DNA from: Paraspadella gotoi
Taxonomy: Eukaryota; Chaetognatha
Direction of reading: 5' to 3'
DNA length: 64,000 nucleotides
Assembly: GCA_051294375.1 (NCBI GenBank)
Contig: CM119268.1
Coordinates: forward strand, 12,342,493 to 12,406,492
Made by a program: the position numbers and the translations under genes. Within the stretch, counting starts at the first letter, position 1, and each line of letters starts with the position of its first letter. Below, in pieces: positions 51,100 to 62,503 of the stretch. The notes below the pieces were generated by a model, which was not told the DNA's origin, did no database searches, and was given only the letters and a program-made list of their open reading frames with translations.

Positions 51100-53930
51100 A
51101 GAGAAATTAACAGTGATATGACTGTAAATTAATCAAAGATGAAATCAGAGGGGGCAAGGCGCCAGAAGCCGTGGAGGAAAGTCTCACATATTACCTAAAT
51201 ACCAAAAATAGACTACCAACCTTAGGAGGATAATCATATATATTACAAGTGCGAAATCCATTCTACTTACTTGGGCCCGCCGCACAACACAACCTCAACA
51301 AAAATGCCGACGCCGTTGGGAACCAGAGTTGTTCATACTAATAGATTAAAGGGTATTGTTCTAAGAACATATCCTCTATAGCATGTTATGTATTCTATGT
51401 CTGAAACTGTACGAAACAATAGCGCTCTTTTGGGTTCTCAACTCTGGTGGCCTCGTGTTTGTACCAATTCTTTGTTGTTGTTTTTCTTTTAATTTTTTTA
51501 TTAAAAAATTTAGAAACAAAATTATAAATATCCTTCTAATCCAATGTTTTATATTAAAAATTTAAATTAAAAACCCACAAACATCAAAGCCTCTAAATTT
51601 TACTGTACAGACGTGTATTTAGCAACGAAATATAGGTTAAGCGCAGCAAAGACTATTTTTTTCATAAGATTAATTGATAGACTCGTCCAAACAAGAATGT
51701 TAGCAAAGTTAAGTCTTTTAATGATAATTAAGAAGAGCGAGGAGCGTCGGGGAGAGATAGGGATCTGGGGAGAAACGAGTAGGAGGGCGGGGAGTATAGG
51801 GAAACTACTAAAAGGAGAAGTGGAGACTGGGAACCGCTACCCAGCAATAGAATGTTTTTAAGAGAGACACGGAAAAACAGATTAAAAAGTCTCTTGGTTA
51901 AAAAAAAAAAACAAAAAACACTGGAACAGCCTTAGGATCCATGACCATCGGTAAGAAGAGAAAAAATAATGATTGGGCTGGACACAAAGTTAGGGAAAGC
52001 GACTGAACAGGGTTGAAACAGAGAATATAGGCGGAGCGGGCGACGAGAACGCGGCGAAACGAAGTGTCTGAGAGAGACACGGCGAACAGACAAAATCTGC
52101 GTTCTAAATTACATAGATAAATCAATACGTCAACGTTATGTGTCCCTTGCAGCTTTCCATCGATCAAAAATATTATACGCTATTATGGCTCCCTTTCTTC
52201 TCAATAGTCCCTTGTAATGAGCTGAACTACGTGTAAGGGAGGCGAATCCGTGAATAGCGGAATAAGAGCGGGGCGGAACAACCGTCATCCAGCCCGAACG
52301 CATGTGAATCGTTCAGTTCTCCGTTCTCTCTGTCCGAGATTTTTTAGCTATCGTATCTACTGTACCTGCTACGTTCTTCGTGTGTGCCTCTCTTTATGAT
52401 ACTTCTCGTCTCTTCCCTTCTTCTCCTTCTCTTCTCCCTCGTGCGGGTGTCGCCTTCTCTCTTCCTCACTCTCTCAGCTAGTGAATGAACAGAAACCCTG
52501 ATGAAAGCCATGTGGCGCCCGGCCCCTGCATAAGCTACTCTAGGTAATCGTCGTACTCCGTCTGCGTTCACTCTGCGGTCTGGCGCTCTGCTGTACGTAT
52601 TCGCTTTTCTTTGTTCTCCCCTTCGCGTTTGCGTTTCATGCGTGGCCTGATTGTCTCGGTCTCGTGCGGAGTGCGCGGTCCTCTCTCTCTTCCTGCCTGT
52701 CGCATCCCTCTACTTCTCAGCCCTCTAGCTTGCCTCTCACACGCCGCTCGCGGACCGAGAGTACTCAATACAGAAACCGACCACCCGACACCCGTTTTGA
52801 AGGACGCTGTATTTGTAGCCGTCAGGATCCATGTCGGTGCAAGTCGATACTCGTGACTCTCGCATCGTCAACATGTACAGTCTCGGCTCCGTCCAGTCTC
52901 ATGTACGACAAGGCTCTCTTGCTGACTGGCTGTGCAGAGTTAACAGGTCGTATTGAGAACGTGGAGACCCGGTTCTGCAGACTGTCTCGCTCTTGAGCTT
53001 TTGTTTTCGACACAGCGAGTCTTTTGCAGGCGCGCTCTCTCTCGGAACGAATACTATTTCACTTCTACACAGTACTTTGTGATGAAATCGTACACTTATA
53101 ATTTCGAAAACGAAGTTTTAATAATGCGTCTTACCCGTCGCGTGGCGGTCAGGCATTGATATCTTCTAACTTCATCCAAATTATAGAGCGACTTTTGCGT
53201 CTCTGGAACAGGATCAGAGACGCATGTTCCTAAAAAGAGCGTCTAGTCTAAAAGGAACCTGCACATAACTTCTCTCATCCTAAGATACTTTCCTACAATG
53301 GCCTTAAGTGTTCTGTTATAGGCTCACCGGGTATTTGGTACCTAAATCAAAAGTAGCTAATTGCACTCTACTTCTAAGACAGCCTATATAGGCCTTGTTA
53401 GTTCACACAAATACTCCTATACATTCTTCTGATGTATAATTTTTTTAAGAGAGTTCTCTCTTTTCTTTTTTTTAAATCTAGGAAACGTCTACTTGATATA
53501 ATTTGATGATAGCGAGGATCACTGGTCGTTAAACTCCTTGAACTCTCGTACATGCGGCTCGCGGAGTCAGATTATAGAGCTAATATTGCACTCGTAACGA
53601 GAGTCGCTAAGGCTAAGGATTCTACAGAAGCATTGTGTTCTTAAATGAGAAATTTGTGTCAATCCTACAAGATGCGCGACATTAAGATATGGGTCAGTGG
53701 TCGACGGCTTATGACTGCCTCATTCGCGCGTTTTCTATTGAAGTGTGAGAGTTCTCATAAAATGTGGTTTTCTTTGAAATCGACGATCGAGCCTGATAGT
53801 TTTACGGAAGTCAGGAAGAATCACCTCCATGTAGGTAATCGCCGTGAATGGTAATCGCAAGAGCGCGCGAACGTATCTTAGATATCGCGGGCCGGGAAAA
53901 AGCGAGTGGGGGGGAGCCACGAACATGATT
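51100..53930 (+). repeat. Block H: corrupted direct copy of about A 16.18-17.42 kb
   Basis: 51116-51150 matches A 16180, 51900-51990 matches A 16435-16470 (CCTTAGGATCC), 52600-52800 matches A 16650-16765, 53600 carries the CTAAGG trace and 53775-53800 matches A 17310-17330. It is about twice the expected length because of inserted bases. 50871-51099 is mostly A-rich sequence whose counterpart I cannot place. Confidence 0.6.
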
Positions 53931-54890
53931 CTTGGGTGAGCAATGAGGATTTTTTTAACTCGAAATCCATAAGATTAGCGAATAGAGGAATAATAATTGA
54001 GAACGAGGAAGGGATTAGCTTGCATAAGAGTCGAGTTGCTACGAATAAAAGGGTTTTTTGAATTAATCTGCGTGCTCGCAGCGTCATATGCGTTAATTAT
54101 GTGGATATGTCCAGAATGAATCTTTTTCCCACCAAAGAGGGGCCGTTGGAGTGTGAATTCCTGTGCTCTTGTTTTTTTTCCTCGTTCGTCCGATTTTCCT
54201 AGATGTCCGCTTTGTCAGGTGGTATTATCATACGCGTTGGGGTTATTCTGTGCGCCAATTTGTTCTTATTTTGTTCCTCGCTGGCTTGGTCTCATAGATA
54301 AAAGGTAATTCAACATAGACGGAAAAGAGCGGTGTCGTAACGTGTGTGCCATTCTCATTATAAAACTGGAGTCAGCAGTGAGTTTCTGTGTGAATCATCT
54401 ACTGATGCCGGGTAATCCCTCCGCATCATTCGTTCAGTTCCTCAATGCTTTATGCTCTCCCCGCAGGCGCGTGAACAGAATGGAGCTGAGATCCGGTCTC
54501 AGCTTTGTATTTGCGTTGATCGACCTCGTCGTCGATTTTTGCATGGCTCTTTCTGACTCTTTGCTACGCTTTTACAGTACCTCATGATTGAGCTGAGATT
54601 GGAAACGATCCCACAACACCACACCGAATGTATATGTGGTTAGATTGAGATGCCTGTCGGCACGACTTTGTTCCTTACGTACGACGTTCCCAATCGAAAG
54701 TTGTCCATGTATTGCATTCTCTGCGGCAGCACGACATCGACCAGTTTATCTATCTTTTGATGGATAACGACGACCGATCGACTACACAAGACGGAGGTGC
54801 GAGATCGTCCAGGGAATGTAAGAAAAGAAAAGAGAAGAGAAGCTTCATAAGTCAGCGAGTTTTTTGATAATTGCTCCCTCATCATTTTAT
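53931..54890. other. Poor-looking bridge into the right flank
   Basis: I cannot match this to block A. It has the same irregular base texture as 48.4-53.9 kb and leads into clean sequence near 54891. It is plausibly the true genomic sequence beyond 17437 read at low accuracy. Open frames at 54342-54587 (+) and 54640-54885 (-) are not trusted. Confidence 0.4.
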
Positions 54891-54912
54891 TTTATTTTTT
54901 CCAAGCTGGTGA

Positions 54913-55296
54913 TTCCTTCTCTTTTTTTTTCCTCGTCGTCGATTTTCTTCTTTTTTTTTCTCCTTTTATTCTTCCAAATTTTTTTTTCCTCTCTTTTCTT
55001 TTATTCCCATCGAAAGTGTCATCTTTGCATTCTTTAAACTGGAGTTCGACTCTCGAGGGAATCCGACTCATCCAAGCTTTAGGCTCGCGGGGGAAAAATG
55101 GGGAGACGGGCAGAGCGACGACGATGGCGACGACGACGACCACAATGATGACGAGAACGACCACAACGATGATGGGAGAGAAGACGAGGACGACGACGAC
55201 GACGCAATCGAGGGGACGACGACCTTATCTTTTATGATGACGACGACGACGACAACAACGACGAGGAAGACGACGTCGCCGCCCTCGAAACTCTGA
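54913..55296 (+). other. Open Asp-rich frame without a start codon
   Basis: One + frame is open for 127 codons. After a T-rich (Phe/Ser) beginning, an ordinary stretch reads KLEFDSRGNPTHPSFRLAG, followed by an acidic run (about 55117-55203) of Asp with Asn, His and Glu, then Thr repeats and a stop. The first ATG comes only at 55234. It may be a remnant or part of an acidic exon, or simply triplet-repeat DNA; I see no good splice pair for this frame. Confidence 0.2.
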
Positions 55297-55500
55297 TTAC
55301 TGGTAATCCTTGACCCGATAACCCGCTGACTGTCGTCGTCGACGAGGTTTCTGGATTTCGACGAGAGCGACAAATGTAGACGAGAAATGACAAAGTCGAT
55401 GACAAAGCAATGACGATGACAGAACTTATGAAAACCGATGACACCGATGACAAAATTGATGACAAAGACGACGACGACGACGCCACAAACTTGTTTTTCC
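55100..55500. repeat. GAC/ACG triplet-rich belt
   Basis: Interrupted GAC tracts at 55117-55203, 55235-55275 and 55464-55482, with GATGACAAA-type words between (55386-55460). On the minus strand they read as GTC/TCG. Confidence 0.85.
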
Positions 55501-55853
55501 CCCCGAGGAGATGAAATGTTTTGTCAACTTTTTCTCGCGACAGTGAAAAAAAAAACTGTTTTCCCCATAATTCCACCATTTTTCTGTTGGCGGCAAAACA
55601 AACGCCTCATTCGCCATCGAAGGCAACTTTTTCAACGACTTCGAATTATATAATAAACGTTTTTTTTCTTACCCGCTCCCCTTACCCTCTATTGGCACAT
55701 CCTTACCCTTACCCTTATCCTTTTCGTCCTCCACACCTCCTTACAGACTTACCCCCTGGACACGTGGACACGTGGCCTCATTTTCATCAAGATCAAACCC
55801 CTTCTATCCCACCTTTTTTAATCCTTTCCTTCACCCTATCCTCCTTCTATCCC

Positions 55854-56551
55854 NNNNNNNNNNNNNNNNNNNNNNNNNNNNNNNNNNNNNNNNNNNNNNN
55901 NNNNNNNNNNNNNNNNNNNNNNNNNNNNNNNNNNNNNNNNNNNNNNNNNNNNNNNNNNNNNNNNNNNNNNNNNNNNNNNNNNNNNNNNNNNNNNNNNNNN
56001 NNNNNNNNNNNNNNNNNNNNNNNNNNNNNNNNNNNNNNNNNNNNNNNNNNNNNNNNNNNNNNNNNNNNNNNNNNNNNNNNNNNNNNNNNNNNNNNNNNNN
56101 NNNNNNNNNNNNNNNNNNNNNNNNNNNNNNNNNNNNNNNNNNNNNNNNNNNNNNNNNNNNNNNNNNNNNNNNNNNNNNNNNNNNNNNNNNNNNNNNNNNN
56201 NNNNNNNNNNNNNNNNNNNNNNNNNNNNNNNNNNNNNNNNNNNNNNNNNNNNNNNNNNNNNNNNNNNNNNNNNNNNNNNNNNNNNNNNNNNNNNNNNNNN
56301 NNNNNNNNNNNNNNNNNNNNNNNNNNNNNNNNNNNNNNNNNNNNNNNNNNNNNNNNNNNNNNNNNNNNNNNNNNNNNNNNNNNNNNNNNNNNNNNNNNNN
56401 NNNNNNNNNNNNNNNNNNNNNNNNNNNNNNNNNNNNNNNNNNNNNNNNNNNNNNNNNNNNNNNNNNNNNNNNNNNNNNNNNNNNNNNNNNNNNNNNNNNN
56501 NNNNNNNNNNNNNNNNNNNNNNNNNNNNNNNNNNNNNNNNNNNNNNNNNNN
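55854..56551. other. Assembly gap (698 N)
   Basis: Unknown bases. The long open frames across it exist only because N cannot encode a stop. Confidence 0.99.
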
Positions 56552-56812
56552 GAACCCAGAACGGCGAAAGGGGATAAGAGAGTGAGAGAGAGAAATGGGG
56601 AGGAGAGAGAGAGAGAGAGTGCATCTTTTTTATGAGGCGCATGAAACGAGATAATTTTTTTTTTTTCATCCCAACGTTTCCGATTTTTTGTCGCTCGATT
56701 TTGAGCGAAATCTTTGCGTCAAACAAACTATGGTTTCTCTTGCCCCCTCGCCCCCCCCAAATTTGATTTTTTTTTTTAATTTCTCGAATCCACATTCATC
56801 CTGGGGGATGGA

Positions 56813-56846
<34 letters not shown>

Positions 56847-57286
56847 AGGAGGAAAGAGGAGAGAGAGAGAGAGGAAGAGAGAGAGAGAGAGAGAGAGCAT
56901 GGTTAACAACGAATGTGACTGCCGTGCAGACGAAGTACAAAGAAGAAGAAACTCTGTTCGATTCTCTATTGTCGTTGAATAAACATTTTCATCATTAGGT
57001 TTTATTGGAATCGAGGCTGGAAAAAGATAAAGAAAGAAATCGAAATTGAAAAAAAAAAGTAGGAAAGAAAATAAACAAGTTTTATCGAGTGGAAATAATC
57101 GGGGAAACAAAGGGAGCCGATGACGAAGTTAAGGAAGAAAAACAAAGTCACAGTGACGATGACGAAAATCTACTCAAAAAAATGACATGCTATAGTTTAA
57201 AGTAATATTAAAGGAATATTCATTTTGATAGAAAATCAATGAAGACAACAGAGATACCAGCAACGAAAAGCACGAGATCCGCGATG
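56552..57286. other. No gene seen; GA microsatellite and A-rich spacer
   Basis: Contains GA tracts (56600-56618, 56812-56897) and A-rich stretches. Nothing coding is supported. Confidence 0.6.
56812..56897. repeat. (GA)n microsatellite
   Basis: About 85 bp of GA with AGG interruptions. Confidence 0.95.
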
Positions 57287-57378
57287 ACAACTCAAGAGAG
57301 GAGGACAAGGAAGAAGACAATGACAATGACAATGACAATGACAACTCAAGAGAGGAGGACAAGGAAGAAGACAATGAG
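57287..57378 (+). repeat. 54-bp tandem duplication
   Basis: ACAACTCAAGAGAGGAGG begins at 57287 and again at 57341, exactly 54 bp later, and each unit ends in GACAAT repeats. The unit is a multiple of three, so any frame through it is kept. Confidence 0.9.
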
Positions 57379-57523
57379 AAGCATTGACACGCCAAACCGA
57401 TTTCGACGACAACGACGACAACGACGACTACTACGAGCCTCAACAATGAGCATCTGTGTTTTCCCAACGACAAAAGAAACGTTGATAAAGATGAGAATAA
57501 CCATTTCTTTGCGTCTTTCCCCT

Positions 57524-57524
57524 A

Positions 57525-57558
<34 letters not shown>

Positions 57559-57560
57559 AT
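57524..57560. repeat. (CT)n microsatellite
   Basis: Short CT run; another lies at 57612-57626. Confidence 0.9.
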
Positions 57561-57714
57561 TTAAGCTTATCCACACTGTCTCCGTCTCTCTCTTTCCCTC
57601 GTTACCGCGCTCCCTCTCTCTCTCTCGCTCACATAAGAATGGAGCCAAACTCATTTTCCCCCTCGTGAAGTCGTTTTAGTTGGTGACGGTTTCTCACTTA
57701 AGTGCGGGACATTC

Positions 57715-57764
57715 GTCGTCGTCGTCGTTGTCGTCGTCGTTGTCGTCATCGTCGTCGTTGTCGC
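57715..57764. repeat. (GTC)n/(GTT) triplet tract
   Basis: About 16 triplets of GTC with GTT and ATC variants, the reverse complement of the GAC tracts found elsewhere in the right flank. Confidence 0.92.
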
Positions 57765-57839
57765 ACGGGACGCTTTCTTCTCCCACGGTTCCAATTACTA
57801 CGGAATTTTGTTTGTATGTAAACTTAACAACGTTATTTT

Positions 57840-58410
57840 TTGTAACGTAGAAAATCATAATAATAATAAAGAAAAAAAGAGAAAACAAAATTTATTAGCA
57901 CTGATTTAGCTTAGTTAGTTATTTTTTTTCCGCTGACAATGAATTTCGCGTTGTACGCCTTTGGATTCCGTTGTTGTTGTTGTTGTCTTGTTGGCGTCAT
58001 GCGAGTCTGTCACTTCGTGCCCCTGGGAACAAATCTACCTCATCAGTCTCTCTCTCTCTCTCTCTCTCTCCTTCGTCTCTTCTCTTCGTCTCTCTCTCTC
58101 TCCTCTCCGCTCTCCGCTCTTTGAGTGGAGACGCGGGATAAAACAACCTTTGTCCGCTAATTATCGCTTCGGAATGATGCCCTTCTTCTCCTCTCCCTCC
58201 CCCTCTCTCTCTCTCTCTCTCTCTTTCCCCTTTTTTTTCAGTTTCGCCCTCTGTGTTGGTGCCTCCCTCTTTCTCAGCTCGAGATTGAGTCTTCTGCGCC
58301 AATTATCGCATCGCAGACTCGACGCAACGGATCTTCGTCTCCCTCATAGATTTTTATTGGGGATTGAACCGTTTTGTCTCAGCATCGCCAGAGCCTCGCC
58401 TGAGAAACGA
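57840..58410. other. CT-rich stretch, no confident gene
   Basis: CT runs at 58049-58070, 58090-58102 and 58203-58224. A + frame from a TTG at 57961 reads as a valine-rich signal-peptide-like start, but this comes from a GTT repeat and runs into the CT tract. 58360-58400 contains a GGTTCAATCC word on the minus strand with no matching A box. Confidence 0.5.
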
Positions 58411-58561
58411 GCGTCAATCAAGGGTGGCTTTAGCCTAGCGTTCGCTTAAGGTTCGGGGCTTTATTCTGGCGTTCACTTGAGGCACGGTGCTTTTGACAAG
58501 CGTTCCCATTAGGCTTGGTGCTTTTGTCTAGCGCTCGCTCAAGGCTTGGGTGCTTGGTGTT
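58411..58561 (+). repeat. 31-bp minisatellite
   Basis: Units begin GCGTTCRCTT and end near GGTGCTTTTGTC. Starts are at 58438, 58469, 58500 and 58531, exactly 31 bp apart, with a shorter 27-bp unit at 58411. Units are diverged from each other by several bases. Confidence 0.9.
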
Positions 58562-58574
58562 TTTTGTTATGCGT

Positions 58575-59030
58575 GGGCGTTTGTCCTTTGTCAGACATCC
58601 TTTGAAAGGCATCAGTCTCACTACCTTCTTTGTCAGTCTTCGGCCTTTATAACCCCCTTTGAATAGCATCAGTCTGAGTGCCTCCTTTGTCAGTCTTTGG
58701 CCTTTATCGCCCCTTAAGCAAGGCATCAGTCATCAGTGGTAGGCCTTTATTGCTCTCTTTGCAATGCATCAGTCTATCTCCTTTGTCAGTCTTAGGGCTT
58801 TATTGCTCCCTTTGCAATGCATCAGTCTATCTCCTTTGTCAGTCTTAGGGCTTTATTGCTCTCTTTGCAATGCATCAGTCTATCTCCTTTGTCAGTCTTA
58901 GGGCTTTATTGCTCTCTTTGCAATGCATCAGTCTATCTCCTTTGTCAGTCTTAGGGCTTTATTGCTCTCTTTGCAATGCATCAGTCTATCTCCTTTGTCA
59001 GTCTTAGGGCTTTATTGCTCTCTTTGCCCG
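58575..59030 (+). repeat. 53-bp minisatellite
   Basis: Word TATTGCT starts at 58748, 58801, 58854, 58907, 58960 and 59013, a constant 53-bp period with nearly identical units (GCAATGCATCAGTCTATCTC core, then CCTTTGTCAGTCTTA). Upstream of 58748 are about three diverged units. Identity rises from left to right, the pattern expected of recent expansion at one end. Confidence 0.95.
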
Positions 59031-59433
<403 letters not shown>

Positions 59434-59649
59434 CCTCCCTCCCTCCCTTTCTCACTCAGACACGCTTGTACGTGCGCTAACACGCACACAAACAAACGTA
59501 CGCATGCATAAACATTTCCCCCTCCTTTCGCCCGAGTCGTTGCACACGCTGACTTTCACTCTCTCACCGGCTGATGCTAATTTGTTTACTAGGACCCAAA
59601 TCATATGCGTAACTGCGCGGGAGGAGCAAAGATCTAACGCCACTCGCAA

Positions 59650-59745
59650 AAACGACCGCGACGACTACGAGGACTACGACGACAGAAAAGACGACAACGC
59701 GGTGGTGATGACGACGACCACGACGACGACGTTAAAAGAAATGAC
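59650..59745. repeat. GAC/GACTAC triplet-rich tract
   Basis: Interrupted GAC, TAC and ACG triplets. One + frame reads as an acidic stretch (RDDYEDYDDRKDDN) but has no splice support. Confidence 0.75.
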
Positions 59746-60261
59746 GCGCCTTCGTTCGATGGCAACCGGTTGATTCGCTCCCTAAACGTCATTTACATAT
59801 TACGCCATTGCTTGAATATTTCAAGTATTAAGTATTAGCTATTTGGTGTTACGTATTTTAAGTTTCACCTCCGCAGATTGCGCCATTTTAAAACACTAGT
59901 ACGATCGATTAGTTCTTAAGGGGACTGTGTCTTTTTTAATTGGTTCTCATTAAGTAATTAATACTAATTATATATATTTTTTTTCACATCCTAGCCTTAA
60001 CCTTGGTCTGCTCTTTGAAAAACCGTTTTAAAAAAATATTATCTCATTATTCAGCTGAGATTAATTTATTGAGTCACTGTCACCCTCAATGTCTTTTTAA
60101 TAAAGAAAAAAGAAGTCAAAAAAAAAAAGATATAGATAAAAATATTTTTGGTAAAAATAAGTTTATCGTAGATAGGATTGACCTGAAAAGTTCTAAGCTT
60201 TGTATGTAGTTGAATCGCTGTTACTCAAAACTGAACAAGGCTAAGACTGCGCGTTAAATAG
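59746..60261. other. AT-rich sequence upstream of the candidate exon, no gene seen
   Basis: Probably intron. TATATATATT at 59971 and an A run near 60118. The last bases before 60262 (GCGTTAAATAG) give an AG acceptor without a strong pyrimidine tract, and an in-frame TAA at 60255-60257 limits how far left the exon can reach. Confidence 0.5.
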
Positions 60262-60405
60262 CTTTGCCACAAGAAGGAGAACCACCGCTGAGACGATTGG
60301 CGACTGAGAACGACGCTTCTTTTGCAATGACCATCTGGTTTAAAGGTCAAAGTGTTGTTCCCCGTCAAAAAGACAACGTGGAATGGAGCGGTTTAACATT
60401 TCAAA
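60262..60405 (+). CDS. Probable internal exon of an unidentified protein
   Basis: This 144-nt stretch lies between AG (60260-60261) and a strong GTATGT donor (60406-60411). One frame is open: 2 nt, 47 codons, 1 nt. The peptide has balanced composition, starts LPQEGEPPLRRLATEND, continues through a Trp-containing hydrophobic patch (AMTIWF, about residues 21-26) and ends VPRQKDNVEWSGLTFQ. It is the only stretch in the clean right flank that looks like conserved protein rather than translated repeat. Its phases match the candidate exons at 16722-16763 upstream and 62504-62808 downstream. The acceptor has a poor pyrimidine tract, the main doubt. I do not recognise the family and offer no function. 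Confidence 0.5.
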
Positions 60406-61168
60406 GTATGTTTCAAGTGTTTAAAAGGACTATTCCCTTAAGTACGTATTATATTGGGGAATACTAAATTGTAGTCCGCACTAGCATCAATATACAACTT
60501 GTATTACAAGGAGCTGATTGTTATAAAATTGGTTAACCAAACATAAAAAATATCCATTAATTTAATATAATGATGGATCATTATCATTATTTTTTAGCTT
60601 TGAGTTTTTTGGGACATAATCTTGACCGTACGGCTTTGATAGTCAGGCGGAAACATTAGTTTATTAATGGAAAAAAATGTCTAGTAGGTCTATAAAAGCA
60701 AAGTAGGTGTTTTAATAAAATAAAGTGAAAAACAAAATGATATAAAGATTAATCATAAAGCAATTTCCAAAAATTATATAAGGAGAACACGCGAAGTGAA
60801 AGATAAAAATCATGAAAATCAAGAAAAAAATAATCTGTGCAAAATTATGAAAATTGTAGAAAATAATTTTTCTATAATGAAATTCAATTGTATTTTTCTC
60901 TTTTAGAGTCACAAAACCAAGAAAATTGAAGTCAGGAAAAAAAATGGAAAAAGACTGAAACTCTCTGCAACAAAGACAAGCGAGGAGGAAACGAGCAAAT
61001 GGTTGAAAATAAAAAAGGACAAATGGTTAGAGAGGAAAAAAAAAACAGAAGAACAAATGGTTAAAGCCAAAAAAAGGGACAGAGAAGAGCAGGGTTGACG
61101 GAGGAGGTCGAAAAGTCAAAAACGTTAAACGTCCAAAACGTCAAAGCAAGGAAAAGCGGAAAGAGCAA
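60406..61168. other. AT-rich sequence, probably intron
   Basis: No coding signal. Contains A-rich tracts at 60937-61090 with a repeated AAATGGTTA(G/A)A word (about 61001, 61022, 61055). Confidence 0.5.

Positions 61169-61261
<93 letters not shown>
61169..61261. repeat. Compound (GA)n-(CAGA)n microsatellite
   Basis: GA run to about 61229, then about eight CAGA units to 61261. Confidence 0.96.
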
Positions 61262-61876
61262 AGGACAAACAGAGAATAACGCTTTTTCTACACTTTTTAA
61301 TATTTACAAGGTCCTAAATTTAGTTCCATTTATTACACTTTTTAATAGTTAACCACATTTCGATCACTTCACATTACCCGAAAATATCTTTCTTTTTTTT
61401 TTTTACATTTTATGATTTTTCACACCAAATCTCGTCCTTCATCGAAAGATGATGGATTGTGTTTCCCTCATTGGGGGAAGGGGGCGCGAGAGAGGCGGAA
61501 ATTCGCCGCGGTGGTGTAACGGGGCTTGAAAAGGCAAGCAGTTGCTTGCCAAGGGTTGAAAAATGCTTGGAGTTTAAGTAAAAGGAACGAAATATTAGTA
61601 AAGGTTAAAGGGGTTAACTGTGCGAAAGAGTTTGAAGATGGTTGGTAAACATTTTGCAATCATGGATTGGGGCGAGAGAATGAAATTTCTTCGTTAAATC
61701 GATTTTCTTTGAATAACATCAAATCCAAATATTATAAAACTTTATACATGTACAGATTCAAATGGAGTTCCTTTAAATTTTGAAAGACGTCAACAAAATT
61801 TCAAAACAAAGAAGAAAAAAATTGAATCATGTCACGCGATAGAACTAGTCGGTCAACTAAGGCGTTGAAAATATAA

Positions 61877-61901
61877 GCCGAGAAGGTCGAGCGTTCTCGG
61901 C
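61877..61901 (+). other. Perfect 8-bp stem-loop
   Basis: GCCGAGAA (61877-61884) and TTCTCGGC (61894-61901) are exact reverse complements with a 9-base loop. An alternative pairing CGAGCG/CGCTCG (61888-61893 with 61101-offset partner at 61901-61906) overlaps it. Confidence 0.6.
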
Positions 61902-62030
61902 GCTCGGTTTAGTAGCGCTCCACGGAAAGCGGGTAAGGCTCAGCTCGCTGCGGTTTTCTGAGGCTTAAGTTTTAAAGTCGAGTTCAGAGTTTCCGATTGT
62001 CGATTACGAAGGTTCCGACGAGAGTGGGTG

Positions 62031-62042
62031 GGGGTTTTCCCC
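62031..62042 (+). promoter_or_regulatory. Possible Rel/Dorsal (kappaB-type) site GGGGTTTTCCCC
   Basis: The core GGGTTTTCCC fits the insect Dorsal/Dif consensus GGG(W)4CCM exactly. A second, weaker GGTTTTTTCCCCCC lies at 62052-62066. The surrounding 61870-62170 is more GC-rich and less repetitive than its neighbours, so an enhancer or promoter is possible. No TATA box or initiator could be fixed. Confidence 0.3.
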
Positions 62043-62503
62043 GGGAGCATGGTGGTTTTTTCCCCCCGAATGGATGGGAGTGCTCAGCGTAGTGCAGCAC
62101 CGACGGGGGATGGAACGAATCTTTCGCTTATGAAAAGATTGATGACTGCAGCCGAGGATTAAGACGCTCGGGAAGATGGAACACTTTTTTTTTCTCTCTT
62201 TAAAAAGTAGATCAAATACGATGTTGTCTCATTTTGGAGGGAATTCTGCTCTCAATGCGTGAAATTCGCTTTTTTTTTTTAAATTCATTCACCCGATAAT
62301 GGTAATCTTTAAGTTTTAGTATTTGTCTTTAACCGCTGCGCCGAAAAAAAATTTTTTTTCTCTAACCCACGAATATAAAATGCAAATTGAATATAAAACT
62401 TATCGACACTTCATGCTCTTCTTTTTTTTAAGGATGGAGTCGGGGGGCGCATTGGAATTTTTCCTTTTTTTTCAGGCCTGGTTCATTGATTTTTTTTTTT
62501 CAG

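Noticed and set aside
55521-56795. Open frames of 287-354 codons on both strands
   Set aside because: They run through 698 N, which cannot contain a stop; the real flanks are low-complexity.
58355-58440. Possible tRNA gene because of a GGTTCAATCC word on the minus strand
   Set aside because: No A box lies at the required distance and no cloverleaf can be drawn.
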